Source: Nematostella vectensis
Taxonomy: Eukaryota; Cnidaria; Anthozoa; Actiniaria; Edwardsiidae
Reading direction: 5' to 3'
DNA: 64,000 nucleotides
Assembly (NCBI RefSeq): GCF_932526225.1
Contig: NC_064045.1
Coordinates: 3,263,998 to 3,327,997, forward strand
Made by a program: the position numbers and the translations under genes. Each line of letters starts with the position of its first letter. The first letter of the stretch is position 1. This document shows positions 21,242 through 34,500 of this stretch, in pieces. The notes beneath the pieces are model-generated. The model did no database searches. It was not told the origin of the DNA and saw only the letters and a program-made list of their open reading frames with translations.

Positions 21242-22490
21242 CAGAAGGAAATTTTCATTTAATACCCCAAGGGAGGGGAGGGTGTGGAGAAAGATACTGG
21301 AGAGGGGGAGGGGCATGGGTCCGAATATTTGAAGCCACCCATATGGGGCCCCGGAAAAAAATGGGCCCTCTAAGGGGGTCCTCTGATTGTTTTATGAGTT
21401 TTACTGAAATTCTTGGTAAGCAATGTTCAGCTAAGCTTACAAAGTATGTCATAATCTTTAAAAAGTCATGCCAAATACCCTCATAAAGACATCTTAAAAG
21501 ATGGTGATATGGTAATATGGTAAAAGATAGTAGGTGGTCGGTTCATTTAGGTACCTCTATAATAGCAGTTTTGAGTATATTATGACAAAACACCATGTGT
21601 CCGTGTTTATGCTTTATTTACCAAAGAAAATGCCTTCCGTTTAGTTATTGATTGCCACGAGAAGAGGATGGTTTAAAGGATTTATGAGAATTGGATGATT
21701 TTTAGCCTTATAGAACATGGATTTGGGGATTAAGAGCTCCTGGGAGTCCATTTTGAGGAGTCAATCCCCACAATGCTGAAGTGTAAGTAATTCTTAATAA
21801 TTTTTCGTTTTTATCGGATTCTCTAAGTGAAAAAGGATTGGGGTGTTCGCCACTGCCTTTAAGTCAAATTTACTAGACGAATGTTTTAGAAATACATTGA
21901 GTCCAAAAAGGCAAAGATGATAATGAAAGCCTACTGAAAGCAGAACAAGCTAGCCAATGTCTTGGCTAGAGTTTCGCAGTTGCCAGGAATTGAAGTTTCA
22001 AATTCAGTACATAATAATGCTCGAGCTTCTTCCATCGTGCTGGCCTTTTTGGAAATTTTATCTAAAACGAACAAATCCCATTTAAAAGCAGGAATATTTA
22101 ATTACAACCCACAAAAATCCATCGAACACAATACTCTTAGTTAGCCGTTTATGTAGAGTTTAAATCAAACTGTATTGATTATATTTTATTGTTATCTTAT
22201 TATAATGTACACTCTTTTTTTTATAACATCGTCTAATTTTCACTTGAGGCTGGGCCGTTCTTATTTTTGGAGCATTTGAAGGCTAAAAACATTCTTATGG
22301 TTGTTCTTAAATTTCAGTGTATTAAAATACTATACTATATAATATACTATCATGAAGTGTTAAAAGGAAAATTAAACACACGATAAAATAACAATGATAT
22401 TTATGGTTGCTATTAAAACTTCACAAACTTCATTTGCAAGAGGACGATGCAACGGATTTTGTATTAATTTAAATCTTGACAATTTTCCAG
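19956..22490. other. Long AT-rich intergenic region
   Basis: No gene seen. It contains a poly-A run at about 21214-21241 and a repeat fragment at 22242-22330 (GTTCTTATTTTTGGAGCATT). That fragment recurs at about 25240-25290 inside the receptor gene. The last part, ending in TTTTCCAG at 22490, could be a splice acceptor for a 5' UTR exon of the receptor. Confidence 0.5.
22235..22335. repeat. Dispersed repeat fragment, GTTCTTATTTTTGGAGCATT type
   Basis: The string TTATTTTTGGAGCATTTGAA with AGGCT and ACATTCT downstream has a diverged second copy at about 25231-25290. The words CCGTTCTTAT and GTTCTTAA also link it to the inverted-repeat element at 46841-47160. Confidence 0.45.
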
Positions 22491-22503
22491 ATTCTTTTGT
22501 ACT

Positions 22504-25500
22504 ATGGTTTTAAACAAGACGCGAGTTGACACAAGCCTCAATTACACAATGCCGGAGTTCAGAGAAATCATGTTATTTCTCTTCATACTGGAAATCACCA
22601 GAGTAGTATCCACACAAAACTCAACTGGGAGCCTTCCATATATTTCAACCAAGATCCAAGTCAGCAACACCAATCTTCCAAATTTCACGGAAGTTCGGAT
22701 CGGGGTCATTATAGATGAAACAACTCGGTTAGATTTCAGCACTGCCTTGCAAATCTTTCATAGTAAAATACGAAATGATAAAAGTCTTTCGCCAAGGATT
22801 TTAAACACGACAATAACTCGCAATACGCCGTATGTAACACTGAAGAGTATTTGTGAATCATTTACAAAGGAGAATTCCCCCCATGGAATGGTATTTATTT
22901 GTCGAGGACCATGTGCGGGAGTTACAAGCTATACCAAGTTGGGGAGGAACATCGGTTGGGTCGGAGCCCGTGTTAACAGACCAGAACAGCAAAGAGCGCA
23001 ATGCGAACATGTAAGTATGAACAACCCTGAATATTTTCGAGGGTCCTAGATAGCTTTTTCGGGTGCGGGTAAGCGTTTCCTGTAAGACAAGAGAAGTTCG
23101 GGACAGAAATGTCGCACGGGACTCGGCATGACGTTATATATAGGAACGTCCAGCCTGGGATTTCACCAAATTTGAACATGATAAAAACATGCCGAGGTTC
23201 AGATAGTGTGATGCGGGATAAAAATGCAGAATCAAATTGTGTTCGTGATAACAACTTAGAATATTATCATTTGTGTATTTTTTTGTATATTGGGTATCAT
23301 ATTTCTAATACAATGAAATTTAAAAACATCCTTTTAAGAACATTTTCAGCCTTAAATTTCCCCAAACATAAAAAAGGTCCAGAGCCCGAGAATCACAAAA
23401 CGGATCTGTTCCGCAGTCCGATTTTTTGCTGGCTGGGAAGAAGTTAGGCCGGTTAGCTTGCTGGGGTAAAATCGTCCCGAATGGTTCTGCTGGCAAATTT
23501 GTGGAGTCGAACTAGTTGTGCTAGGAATATTAAAAAAAAATCGGTTATACGAGAAATTATTCATGTGCTAAAAAGCCTAACCACTGCTGGCTGGGAGTAA
23601 AAATCCCTCATCTTTTGCTGGCTGGGAAAAAATGCCTAATCTTTTGCAGGCTGGAAAAAAAAGCCTAATCTTTTGCAGGCTGGAAAAAAAAGCCTAATCT
23701 TTTGCTGGCTGGGAAAAAATGCCTAATCTTTTGCAGGCTGGGAAGAAAAATATCTAATCACTGCTGGCTGGGAATAAAAATGCCTAATCTTTTGCAGGCT
23801 GGGAAAAAATGCCTAATCTTTTGCAGGCTTGGAAGAAATGCCTAATCTTTTGCAGGCTGGGAAAAAATGCCTAATCTTTTGCAGGCTTGGAAGAAATGCC
23901 TAATCTTTTGCTGGCTGGGAAAAAATGCCTAATCTTTTGAAGGCTTGGAAGAAAAATATCTAACCACTGCTGGCTTGTAGGAACATATATTTTCCCCAGC
24001 ATTTCAAAATAGATTATTTCGGCATCAGAACATCTTCAAACGAAGAAATGTGCCATTTTAACGTGTTTTTGGAGGGGGGGGGGGGGGGGGGGTTGGTTGT
24101 GTGCCCTTCGAGTCTGAACTGAAAATTAGACATTCTTATATGAGTTGTCCATGAGTTGTCAACACACAAGTAACAATCATTAACACATCAATTTAACGTG
24201 TTTTTGGAGGGGGGGGGGGGGGGGGTTGGTTGTGTGTCCTTAGAGTCTGTACTGAAAATTAGACATTCTTATATGAGTTGTCCATGAGTTGTCAACACAC
24301 AAGTAACAATCATTAACACATCAAGTAACTGTCATTCGACTTGTATCTATTGGGGCAAGAATTTACATCTACTGTAGTGCTTCTACAGCATAAAAAAAAT
24401 ACTGTTAACTATCCAACACAAATGTATTGTATGAAATTGTATGTAAATTCTAATTAATCATTGAAAAGCCTCGTGCTCTTTCTCATACCAGCTTGTTAAC
24501 ACCTAGTGAAGTAAAGCAGCCTTTTTATGTGATTTAAAAGAGTCACGATAGCATGTAAGGAGGCAACAACAATGTAATGAAAGGGAGAAACGAGAGGAGA
24601 AATATAGAGAGAAGAAGTCAGATAATATAATATAATATAATATAATGTAATGTAATGTAATGTAATGTAATGTAATGTAATGTAATGTAATGTAATGTAA
24701 TGTAATGTAATGTAATGTAATGTAATGTAATGTAATGTAATGTAATGTAATGTAATGTAATGTAATGTAATGTAATGTAATGTAATGTAATGTAATGTAA
24801 TGTAATGTAATGTAATGTAATGTAATGTAATGTAATGTAATGTAATGTAATGTAATGTAATGTAATGTAATGTAATGTAATGTAATGTAATGTAATGTAA
24901 TGTAATGTAATGTAATGTAATGTAATGTAATGTAATGTAATGTAATGTAATGTAATGTAATGTAATGTAATGTAATGTAATGTAATGTAATGTAATGTAA
25001 TGTAATGTAATGTAATGTAATGTAATGTAATGTAATGTAATGTAATGTAATGTAATGTAATGTAATGTAATATAATATAATATAATATCGTAATATGAGA
25101 AAAAGCGGCATAAGGTAGGGATGGGCTGAGATAGGTCATGATAGAAAGACCTAGATATGATATGGAGACAGAGAGAATAATAGGAGATTATACACTAATA
25201 CACTATATTTTTATAAGAGATTTTGTTGACATATGAGGCTTTACAGTTCCTATTTTTGGAGCATTTTAGGCTGTAAATATTCTAAAGGATACTGTCTAAA
25301 TGAAGTATTATGAAGAGAATTGAACAAATGATACAAATAAAAAACATAATATTAAAGTTTGTGATTATAAGCACAATTTGATTTTAAAAGAACGCATCAC
25401 ACAAAGCAATAGTTTGCTTAACTGGAGATGCTTAACTTTTTTGTCTCCGAATAAGCTATTGTCATCCATCTTTGTTCATTAAGTACTCCTAAAGTTTGAG

Positions 25501-28500
25501 ACAAAAGGCTATGAAACCATTCACGTATTTCTACCATACAAATTCCATATAGGCCGACATTGTAACTTAGCAGCTTTGTCAATACAACCAATGTTTGGCG
25601 TTAATTATCTCTACAGTGAGAACATAGCATCTGTTTACCTTAAAAGCTCTTAGCAGCACATAGGAGTACAGACCGTTATTTTAAAGGCAGCTCTTCCGAC
25701 TTGTGTGACAATGCTGCTTTTTTTTGTTCTTGTTTATTTTGCTTTGGATATTTAAAACTTTCTTAAAACACTACATTAGTTGATACTTAAGAAATGTAGT
25801 CCAGTCAATCAATCTACGTAAAAAAGGGGCCAACATTGGACTAATTGTAACACAAGGTTTTTTAAACGGTCTCTTGCACAGAAAGTATGCCTCTATAACA
25901 TACTAAAAGTCTAAAAAATCGGAGCAACCAAACACCCCGAAAATAGGGATCGAATTTTAAGATACAAGGCTTGTTTGGAAAACCACAGGGATCCCAAATC
26001 ATTAAGATAAAAGGAATTTATACCACAATAGATTACTAGAAATAATTTATACCACAAAAGATTACTAGAGATATATAATTCTACACAATTTGGATTAAAA
26101 TTATCGTCGTTTGAAGTAGTTATTTGGGGTAAAATACACAGATTTTTTAGCTATCCTCGTCACCATAACTTTGATCTTGCAGACATTAAGTTTTCATGAA
26201 TGACTGACTATACGTGCTGCAAACAGGTTCTCATACAAATAGTGCTTTAGTGACTCTCAATAATAATGTAAAACAATAAAACAAGAAAGTATATGGACAC
26301 ATTATACCTATAATATAGTATTATGTTTCTGTAAACATAGATTCTTTAATGTTGGAAGTTTTTATAATTTCTTTAAAATTAAGACCCGATTGAGCGGGAA
26401 TTAGTACACGATGACCTGATGCATTGGCCGTAGGGCGAACACTAAATGTTCATTCGGCAGGAGCACTAAACGTGCTGCAGTCCTGGAGTTCTCTCAAGAT
26501 CTGTTAAGGGTTCACCCCGCCGTTGACCAACATTTTGGCTCAGACTGCAGACCTTTCTATTGCCTTTCTATTGGTTGACTTTTTAGAATACTGAAACTTG
26601 GAACTGTGGAACATGGCTGCTGCTGAAGTTAGGGATAGATTTTGTTACTCTCTTAGCTCTGTCCTGTTAACAGCTGCCTGTGCGCGGATGTAGGGTGAGG
26701 AGACAAGCTTCCTGAACGACGCCCCCTTTCCTACCCGTATTCATGGAAAGTGGTATCACAACCAAGAAGCGCAGGGATAAAAAGCAAAAAAATAAATGAG
26801 AACTAGAAATAACATTAGTGCCACAACCGCTTTCCCTCGGGTACTTGCTCAACATAAATAAAATCCTGCCACACTCATTATAGAGTCTAACAATGCTGGG
26901 GGAAAAGTTCAGAGCTCAAAGGAGAAATGTTGTTCAAGGCCTTCTGGGGAGCTAGAATTGAGCGCTATGAAACGACAGCTGTAACATGTACGACATCATT
27001 GTCAATGGGCACTGCCGATTGCGGGTTGTGCTATCTGCTTAGCAGATCTCTTCTTCGGTCACTTTAGCGGTATCAACAATATCTGCGCTGTCGGCATGGA
27101 CACCCGTGCAGGTGTTTTTTAGTGTGAGGTCTTGCAAAAAGGGGCGCATCTTTCCGCAAGAACTTTCGGAACTGTCTAAAAGGGCTGAATGGCTACAAGC
27201 ATCGTGCTGGTGACAAAATTTATATTTTTTCACCAATGTATTGACAGGATAAGCCCCTTCAGACTGTTTCCGATATCACCGGGGTCCTGCATTTAAAATC
27301 ACACTTAATAATTATAACTAAAACCAGGTTTGCGGAGTATGTGTATTTTTCGTGATTTTCATGATTTGGGATTCCTGTAGTTTTTCGTACAAGCCTTGTA
27401 TGGGAAAATTTGGTGCGGTTTTTCGGAGTTGTGTGCCAACGTCAGCTGAATTTGGGTAACTTTCAAACTCGCATCATATATATGGATTTTGATAGGCTAC
27501 CGTGTTGATCAAGCAATATAATAACCAAAATAGCATAAATTACATGATAGATGAGACAGAAATCCTAAATTCCATGTTCTGTTACCAATGGCGGCAAATT
27601 ACTAAAAAAAACCTTGTCAGCATTTTGGTACCTCAAATCCTCCTCCGTCATGGGCATGAAAATTGTGCCATGAAGAAAAGAAACACATGCTTGTTAAATT
27701 ACAAGACAAATCTGTCGAACTAAAAATGTTAGAATTTCTTCTGTGATCACGTGATACATCGGAAACACATTTTTACTCTTTAAAACCTGAGATATTTCCG
27801 TAGAACCAGCAAGAAGGCTATAAAATTAAATTAAGAGATTTCATAAGTATATTTGACAAACGTACCAGCGTATACATGTCAGCTATTGAACGGTCCCGAT
27901 GCCAGCATGAAAAGGTACCATTGTCAGCCTGTGGTACCAATATCAGCAAAAAGAAAGGTACCAATGTCAGTTTAAGCATGGTCATCATCATCATCATCAT
28001 TATTATCATTATAACAACCTCCTTATCCATCATCATCATTATAACAATACTTGCCATCGTCACCATCATTGGCATGTCTTGGCGTCTTATTACAGAGTAT
28101 ATTTTCCAATTTCCAGACGGATAAACCAACCCAATTCCTGGACCTTACACCACAAACTCATTATCAGAACACGGCTCTGATTCAGCTACTGGCGAAATTC
28201 CAGTGGAAAACCATTTGCCTTATTCACGACAAAAATCATCGCTCCCTACACATGGTCGATGACCTCACCAGGAGAATGGACCACCATGGGTTCGTAATCA
28301 TATCGAGGATTGCAATCACTGATGATAATGATAACCATCGTAATGCTAGTGATTATGATGATGATGACAAGCTTTTGCATAAGTTAAAGAGCATTTGGCA
28401 GACCGCCAGAGTCTTCGTCTTGTATTGCACAGAAGCCAAGGCAAGAGTTGTGCTTGAGCACGCGAGCAGGCTGCGGTTGACTGATAAAGAGCATGCATGG

Positions 28501-31500
28501 ATTATGGGAGAGATGGTATTTGACGGTCAAGCGGTTGACATACCAGGTAGGTGATATCCCTTGAAAAAATATATCATGTAAGTAGGCGAAAAATTTTCAA
28601 CGCATGTTTGATCTTTTTGGCTCTAAACGAGTGAAAAACCTTTAACGGGCCATCGGATTTAAAGAAATTTTCGGATATTTGATCAGAGAAGCCGCATTTT
28701 TTTTACGGGTGGTCAAGTAGAGGTTATGACAACAAGAAGACGAACTGCTTTTAAGAATTTCTCTATAGGGGTACCAAATTTACGGTTAACGGTTGAAAAT
28801 AGGCGTTTTTGCGCCTACGGTTTAACCTCTTCGGCATCTTAATCACGGTTAGCGATTATTTTTTGTTATTATACGGTTAACCTCATTGAGACTCTCTTTT
28901 TCATAGATATTATGATATCCCCTCTTTATTTGTTATTTTTTGTCTGCTAGAGAGTTTCCCCATCGGGCTCCTTGGTATTAAGTACCACCAGCAAGCGGAA
29001 TCAAGAACGAATGACATCGTTGACGCCCTGACACTAATGACTTATGGAATAGGTCACGTGCTTAAGGAGTCATCCAATCCTAGCGTACCGGAAGTGAACT
29101 GTGAAACGGAATCTCATGGGATTGGTGGGTTCAGTGAGCGGCTTTACAGGTCGGTGATAAACAGATCTGCTGAGTCATCTTTATTGCTTAGTCGAAAGGG
29201 TTGGGAAAGAAGAGAGAAGGAGACGAGGCGCGTGCCAGGAGAAGGAAATGTGAGGGGTCGGCTCCAGGCGCTTCCTTTCCCTACACTCGCCCATCCTTCT
29301 CCCCAGCTCTATGCCTCATCTTTTCCCTTGCCCTTTGTGCTTGTTACGCAGTGTAATTATAATGAGGCCGATAAAACGAACCAGGAAACATTGAAAGCAA
29401 GAAAATGGGATAACGATTTTATCAGAGACAGCAGAGGTCAATAAATCGGTAAAACAGAGACAAAAAATAAGGGCTTCTTAGGCAAAGACGCAGGGAAAGG
29501 GGGATTAGTTGGTTAGGAAACCCATTTCTGGTATCAAGAAAGGGAGCGCCTTGAAATGCCGCGTGGGTGGGGATACACGCACTTCGCAACAGATTCAGCT
29601 TTGTAATAGTGCCATCAACAATACCAAGACAACAATACCAACAAAACTCTCGCAATGCCCACAATCTAGGGATCATTCTTCGAGCATATCCGAAACAAAT
29701 CCTTTGGCAAAAATCTTAGCATATATCTTAAGGTAACAAATACCTTACGCTATTTACAGTGCTTTGAAACAAGTGAAATTCGAGGGTCTCACAGGTGGTG
29801 TCTCTTTCACAAACTCCGGCGAGCGAACTGGAGCACGCTACACATTCCTAAATCTTCGACAAATCAATGGGAGACGATACTGGGAAAACGTTGGTCACGT
29901 GGAAAGTGGTCACGTGACTTTACAACAGATCATATGGCCTGGTGGTGTGGTACATACGCCCAGCGGCCTTCCGCGAACACGCCTGCGCATTGTGATGTAC
30001 GAAGTGGCTCCTTTGTTGTACGTGAGGGACTTGGACCCAATCTACTCAGAGTGTCCTCAAGGCCTGCAGTGTACACTTGTGTCCGTGGCACTTGAAGGTT
30101 TGTTCAGCCTGCTAGCTCTCGTTTGGGCTATCATGAAAATGTTTACTCTCCTACCATTGGGAATCCTGTGGAGTGCAAAGACGAGAAGCACTGGTTTGGT
30201 TTGAAGAAAAAGAAAACTTTTCCAAATAGATAAGAAAGACGCTACTGCATAATTTAAGCTCATTCCGAGCTTCAAAGTTTCTTTTGCGAAGAAATAAGGT
30301 ATATTTTAATACTTGATTGCACTTCTTTTTGTGTCTACTTTTGAGCAATTCTTCGAAACAAAAGCAAGCTATCACCTTTCCGTCAAGTATCAGATGTCAG
30401 TCACGTGCCTTTTTGGGTGGCAAACTAGCGCGCGCTCAGGCTTTTAGCGGCAAAAAAAACAACAACAAAAAGCAACCTATTCAGCGCTTACGAATCAGCC
30501 AGAAAGCGTCTTGTCAAAAAATGCTTATTTTCGTTGAGATATTATATATACTTTTTCGTCGTTCTCTGGTGTGACGGGCGCAGTTATTTCTGTGTTTAGT
30601 TTGGTTTGGATTCGCCCCTTAAAAAGTCACGTGACCAACTAATGCACGTCACCTATTCTGCTTTATGGAATTGCATTTTGGTTGTATAATGACAAAGTTG
30701 TATGGGATATGATTGTCAATATGGTGGTCTTTTTTTATCAAAACTTTAAGAGTCGCTAACTGAGGGTCTCTAAACAGGACCGCTTAAGGAGCCGATCGCT
30801 CTCAAGAGAGTAATAATAATAATAATAATAATGCTCGTTTATTTCAACCGTTTGCAGTTCTTTTACAACTGAATTACCGGTGGGGTCAGCTAACTACAAA
30901 ATACATTACACCATACATAATTCATAATAACATTAAATCCCCAGCATATTGCGCTGAGACGAATTTGGAAAAACGGTCCGTGCGACCCGGAACCACACTA
31001 TGTGCGCGCTTAGATCTTAGGGAGTATGGCGAATTGGAGGATATAAGTCTGCTTGACACTAGGGGGTATAAGACGCTCCCCTGTTTGATATTGCTTATGA
31101 ATTTTCTGCACACATTGTGACGCCGCGCCTCTAAAGAAGACAAGCATGCGCGTTCGAGGGCGTCCTCGTAGCTAAGGCCACTACCGAAAATTATTCCTAG
31201 AGATCTTTTTTGAATTCTTTCTTGAGAGAGAGGAAGTTAATAGGGTTTAAAGTGATATTATTTTAACCCAACTTTTAGTGGTCGCTTATGAGAGGGTCGA
31301 TAATCTATCCAATGAATGGACGACACTTTTGCTAGAGTTCTTCTTGGGGGGGGGGGGTATTCGGATTGTTTATTTTCACAATATGGGCGGGGAATGCAGT
31401 AGGCGTTTACGGAATTTCTCATGTATTGATCATCACTTCTTTCTGTTTTCATAGAAAGAAAAACCAAATGTTGTTACGGTTTGTGCATCGATCTCATCAA

Positions 31501-34500
31501 ACTGTTGAGCCGAGATATTGGGTTTATCCCGGTTATAGAGACAATACAAGGCGGACGAGCGGGCTCTTTTAAAAACGGGAAATGGACAGGTAAGAACAGA
31601 TTAGCATAACAGTCCGGGAGCGTTTATCTTGCCAACACAGGGAGCCCGAACAATCCAGGAAACGTTTGTCTAAGGATGAAAGGAAGGGCGCCACCTTAGA
31701 GAAGGCCAATCTTGCCGCCATTATGCTCCCGCTCAATACCGAGTCACAAAAAGCATCCATTTCCATAGGTTAATTTAGGCAAGTAACCAATATATTTTCA
31801 ATCAAATATCGTCAATAACGTATCAGAATTCATCCGTAGATTGTTATTTTGAAGTTTTCTTTTCAATTAGAAACACTAACAATGGAGTGGTTGATCGACA
31901 TTCTTTATAGATTCATATGCTGTATCATTAGAGTCTTTTAAGGAAGTCTTCTTAAACCCTAGCCATGAGGGTGGCTGGGTGCCTTGTCCTTCTTTATTTT
32001 CCCGTGTCAAAAGTTTTTAGAAAATTTTCAGCACATTTCGCTAGTCTTTAATTTCGTGCTGATCGCGGAGAAAAATGTTTTTGCGGGGGATTCAACTTCG
32101 AGCATACGAAGTCCAATTGACTTTATTTTCTAGTTTTTACAAAAATTGATGTTAATTTACAACTAAAACAGGGCCAATATATCGAAACGAAACGGAACAA
32201 GCTGTCACTTAACGGCACCCTCGGGGACCCAGGGCGTCGCGGACGTCAGAGGTGGAGAGACCTCCGCGACGTCCTGGGTCCCCAAAGATGACTTAGCGAA
32301 ACAGGATAGGGTACTTTCGATCAGCAATTTTTAAGCAACGAATGGTTGATCAATTAAAATAAAGACTAATATATAGATTTAGGCACTACCTAAAGGCGGA
32401 GCTAGCATTTGATACCTTTTTGTAGGGGTAATTTGGGGGGTTCTTGGTGTCTTTAAAATGTTTTTTTTAATGAGATTAAAAAAGTCATTTTTTTACTGCC
32501 ATGTCATTAGGAATTGTACAGGCCCGTACCTAGGAGCTGCCCCCCCCCCCCCCCCCTCCACACACACACACACACAACGGCCAAAGGAACACTTTCGGTT
32601 CGCAGTAGGCGTGCTATTATTTGTAGACAAAACTCACTCTGGTATGTAGCCAAATCCGACATTAAACCTCCCCTGGAGATACTGCAAAGGCGCGGTCAGA
32701 TTTTTATCAGAGAACTCCCCCACCGCGTAAATATAAGGTCCACTTTCTCACCCCCCCCCCCCCCCCAAGAAAAATCCTCGGTATGGGTCTGTTGCATTGG
32801 CCCCTCCAAATATATCAAGCAAGCACTCATTTAATAATATTTAATATGCAGTATGAAAGTTAACAAATACTAAACCTTGGTGTGAAAAAGGCTGTCGAAG
32901 TTTAGGTGTCTTAGTTGACGAGAATGATTTTCAAGAGTCTAATGGTCAATTCTTTTTTTCCCTCTTATTTAACTCCACTATCTATATTTTGTTTTTTATC
33001 AAAATAGCATTCTAACAAGCTTTGACCTTATGAAGAATATATCAAGGATGTAACAGTATTCCAAAGAATTAGATGCCATACTGTAGTTTTCACGTACTGC
33101 AACTGATTATTCAGAAGAATGTGTTGAATTTAAACTCCACGAATATACCTCTTGACATGCATTACATATTAGTGCACCCACCCTTTGGCCTTATTTTTAG
33201 AAACTTTTGATCCACCCATACAGGCTACTCAAAAATGAATGCAATGGAGGCAAATCCTAAATTACTGAAAGTTTCTAATTCCAAACCAAATCATGTTCAT
33301 TGATCTATGTTGGGGGCAGAGAGGAATAAATATACAAATAAACAAAAAGTCAATGAGGAGCGGAGAAAAGGGAGAAATGTGACTCTATTTGAAAAAAATG
33401 TTACTCTATTCTAAAACATTTATAACAATAATGCAATAATAACTTGACTGAACACTTTCCTAGTATTTTTCCCTTTCCCTGTTACCTTTAGGATTGATAT
33501 AGAACTGTTTTCTTTACAAATTTATTATTGAAAAAGCACAAGTTTGTTGTTATCTTTATATAATTTAAGTACTTTGATCTAATAAAAACCTCTTCCCTTT
33601 ATAGAAGTATAGAACTTGTATCAAAGCTACATTCTGACCAGCTTTGCCCTTGCAAAGAAACAAATAATGAATGAAACAGCATTCCAAAGATATAATGATA
33701 CAGTTATACATTTCAGGTGCCATATGGAAGTTTTGTCTATCACATAATGGTAATACTCCATCACCAAGGATATTACAGTCATGCATTACATATTGGTGCA
33801 CCCACCCTTTAGCATGTGGCCTGCTGTTTTATAAAAACCCTGGATCCACACATTTCTTAGAACATGACAGCAATGATATGAAGACCATGATCATGGTAGC
33901 CAGGAATGCTGGCCAGGCATAGTGGCTGGTACTGCGTGAAGGGTTGCCCTTGGTGGGTGTGGTAGTGGGTGTGGTGGGGGTGGGTGCGGGGGGTGGCTCA
34001 TCTGTCCATGCACTTGCCGCTACAAAGCCTCTCATCGGCATTTTGGGGGTACAAATCAACGCCAGGTATTAACCCAGACACGTTACGATTGTGTATGAAG
34101 AATGTGCATGACATGTTGCATGTATCTTTTGGGACTCACGTTTTCAAGGTGACCGAATTTTTTTCTTTCCTAGTGTCTGAAAATATAAAAAAAGGGTTAT
34201 TTATTAGAAACAGATAGGTGACTTATTTTACAAACATCAAATCTGAGAGGAAAAAAAAAAGAAACGCTTGACATAACTTTTTACTTTGTTCGCTTGGCTT
34301 TATTGTTCCAGAATCGCGAAAATAAATAACCTTGTTTATAAAAGAAATTGGTGATATCGCGAAATATCGGATTTTAAAGGTACCTTCAGTTACTTGTTTG
34401 GAGTTTACGACTAATTTGGCATCTAGGGAAGTCGATTACGCTAGCATAATTTCTGGCATAATCGCCCAAATCGCCACTTTCTTCTGTCTCAACAGGTCTC

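Noticed and set aside
24503-25139. Frames repeating HYITL
   Set aside because: Translation of the (TGTAA)n tract.
26395-26560. Small structured RNA or tRNA-derived SINE around GGGTTCACCCCGCC
   Set aside because: The B-box match is poor and no A-box or poly-A tail was found.
27039-27236. Minus-strand coding exon in receptor intron 1
   Set aside because: The composition looks coding, but there is no domain, partner exon or clear splice sites.
30098-30204. Extension of receptor exon 4 to the stop at 30204
   Set aside because: The hydrophobic tail would truncate the receptor before its ligand domain. The donor at 30098 joins in phase to the KCCYGLCIDL exon at 31455.
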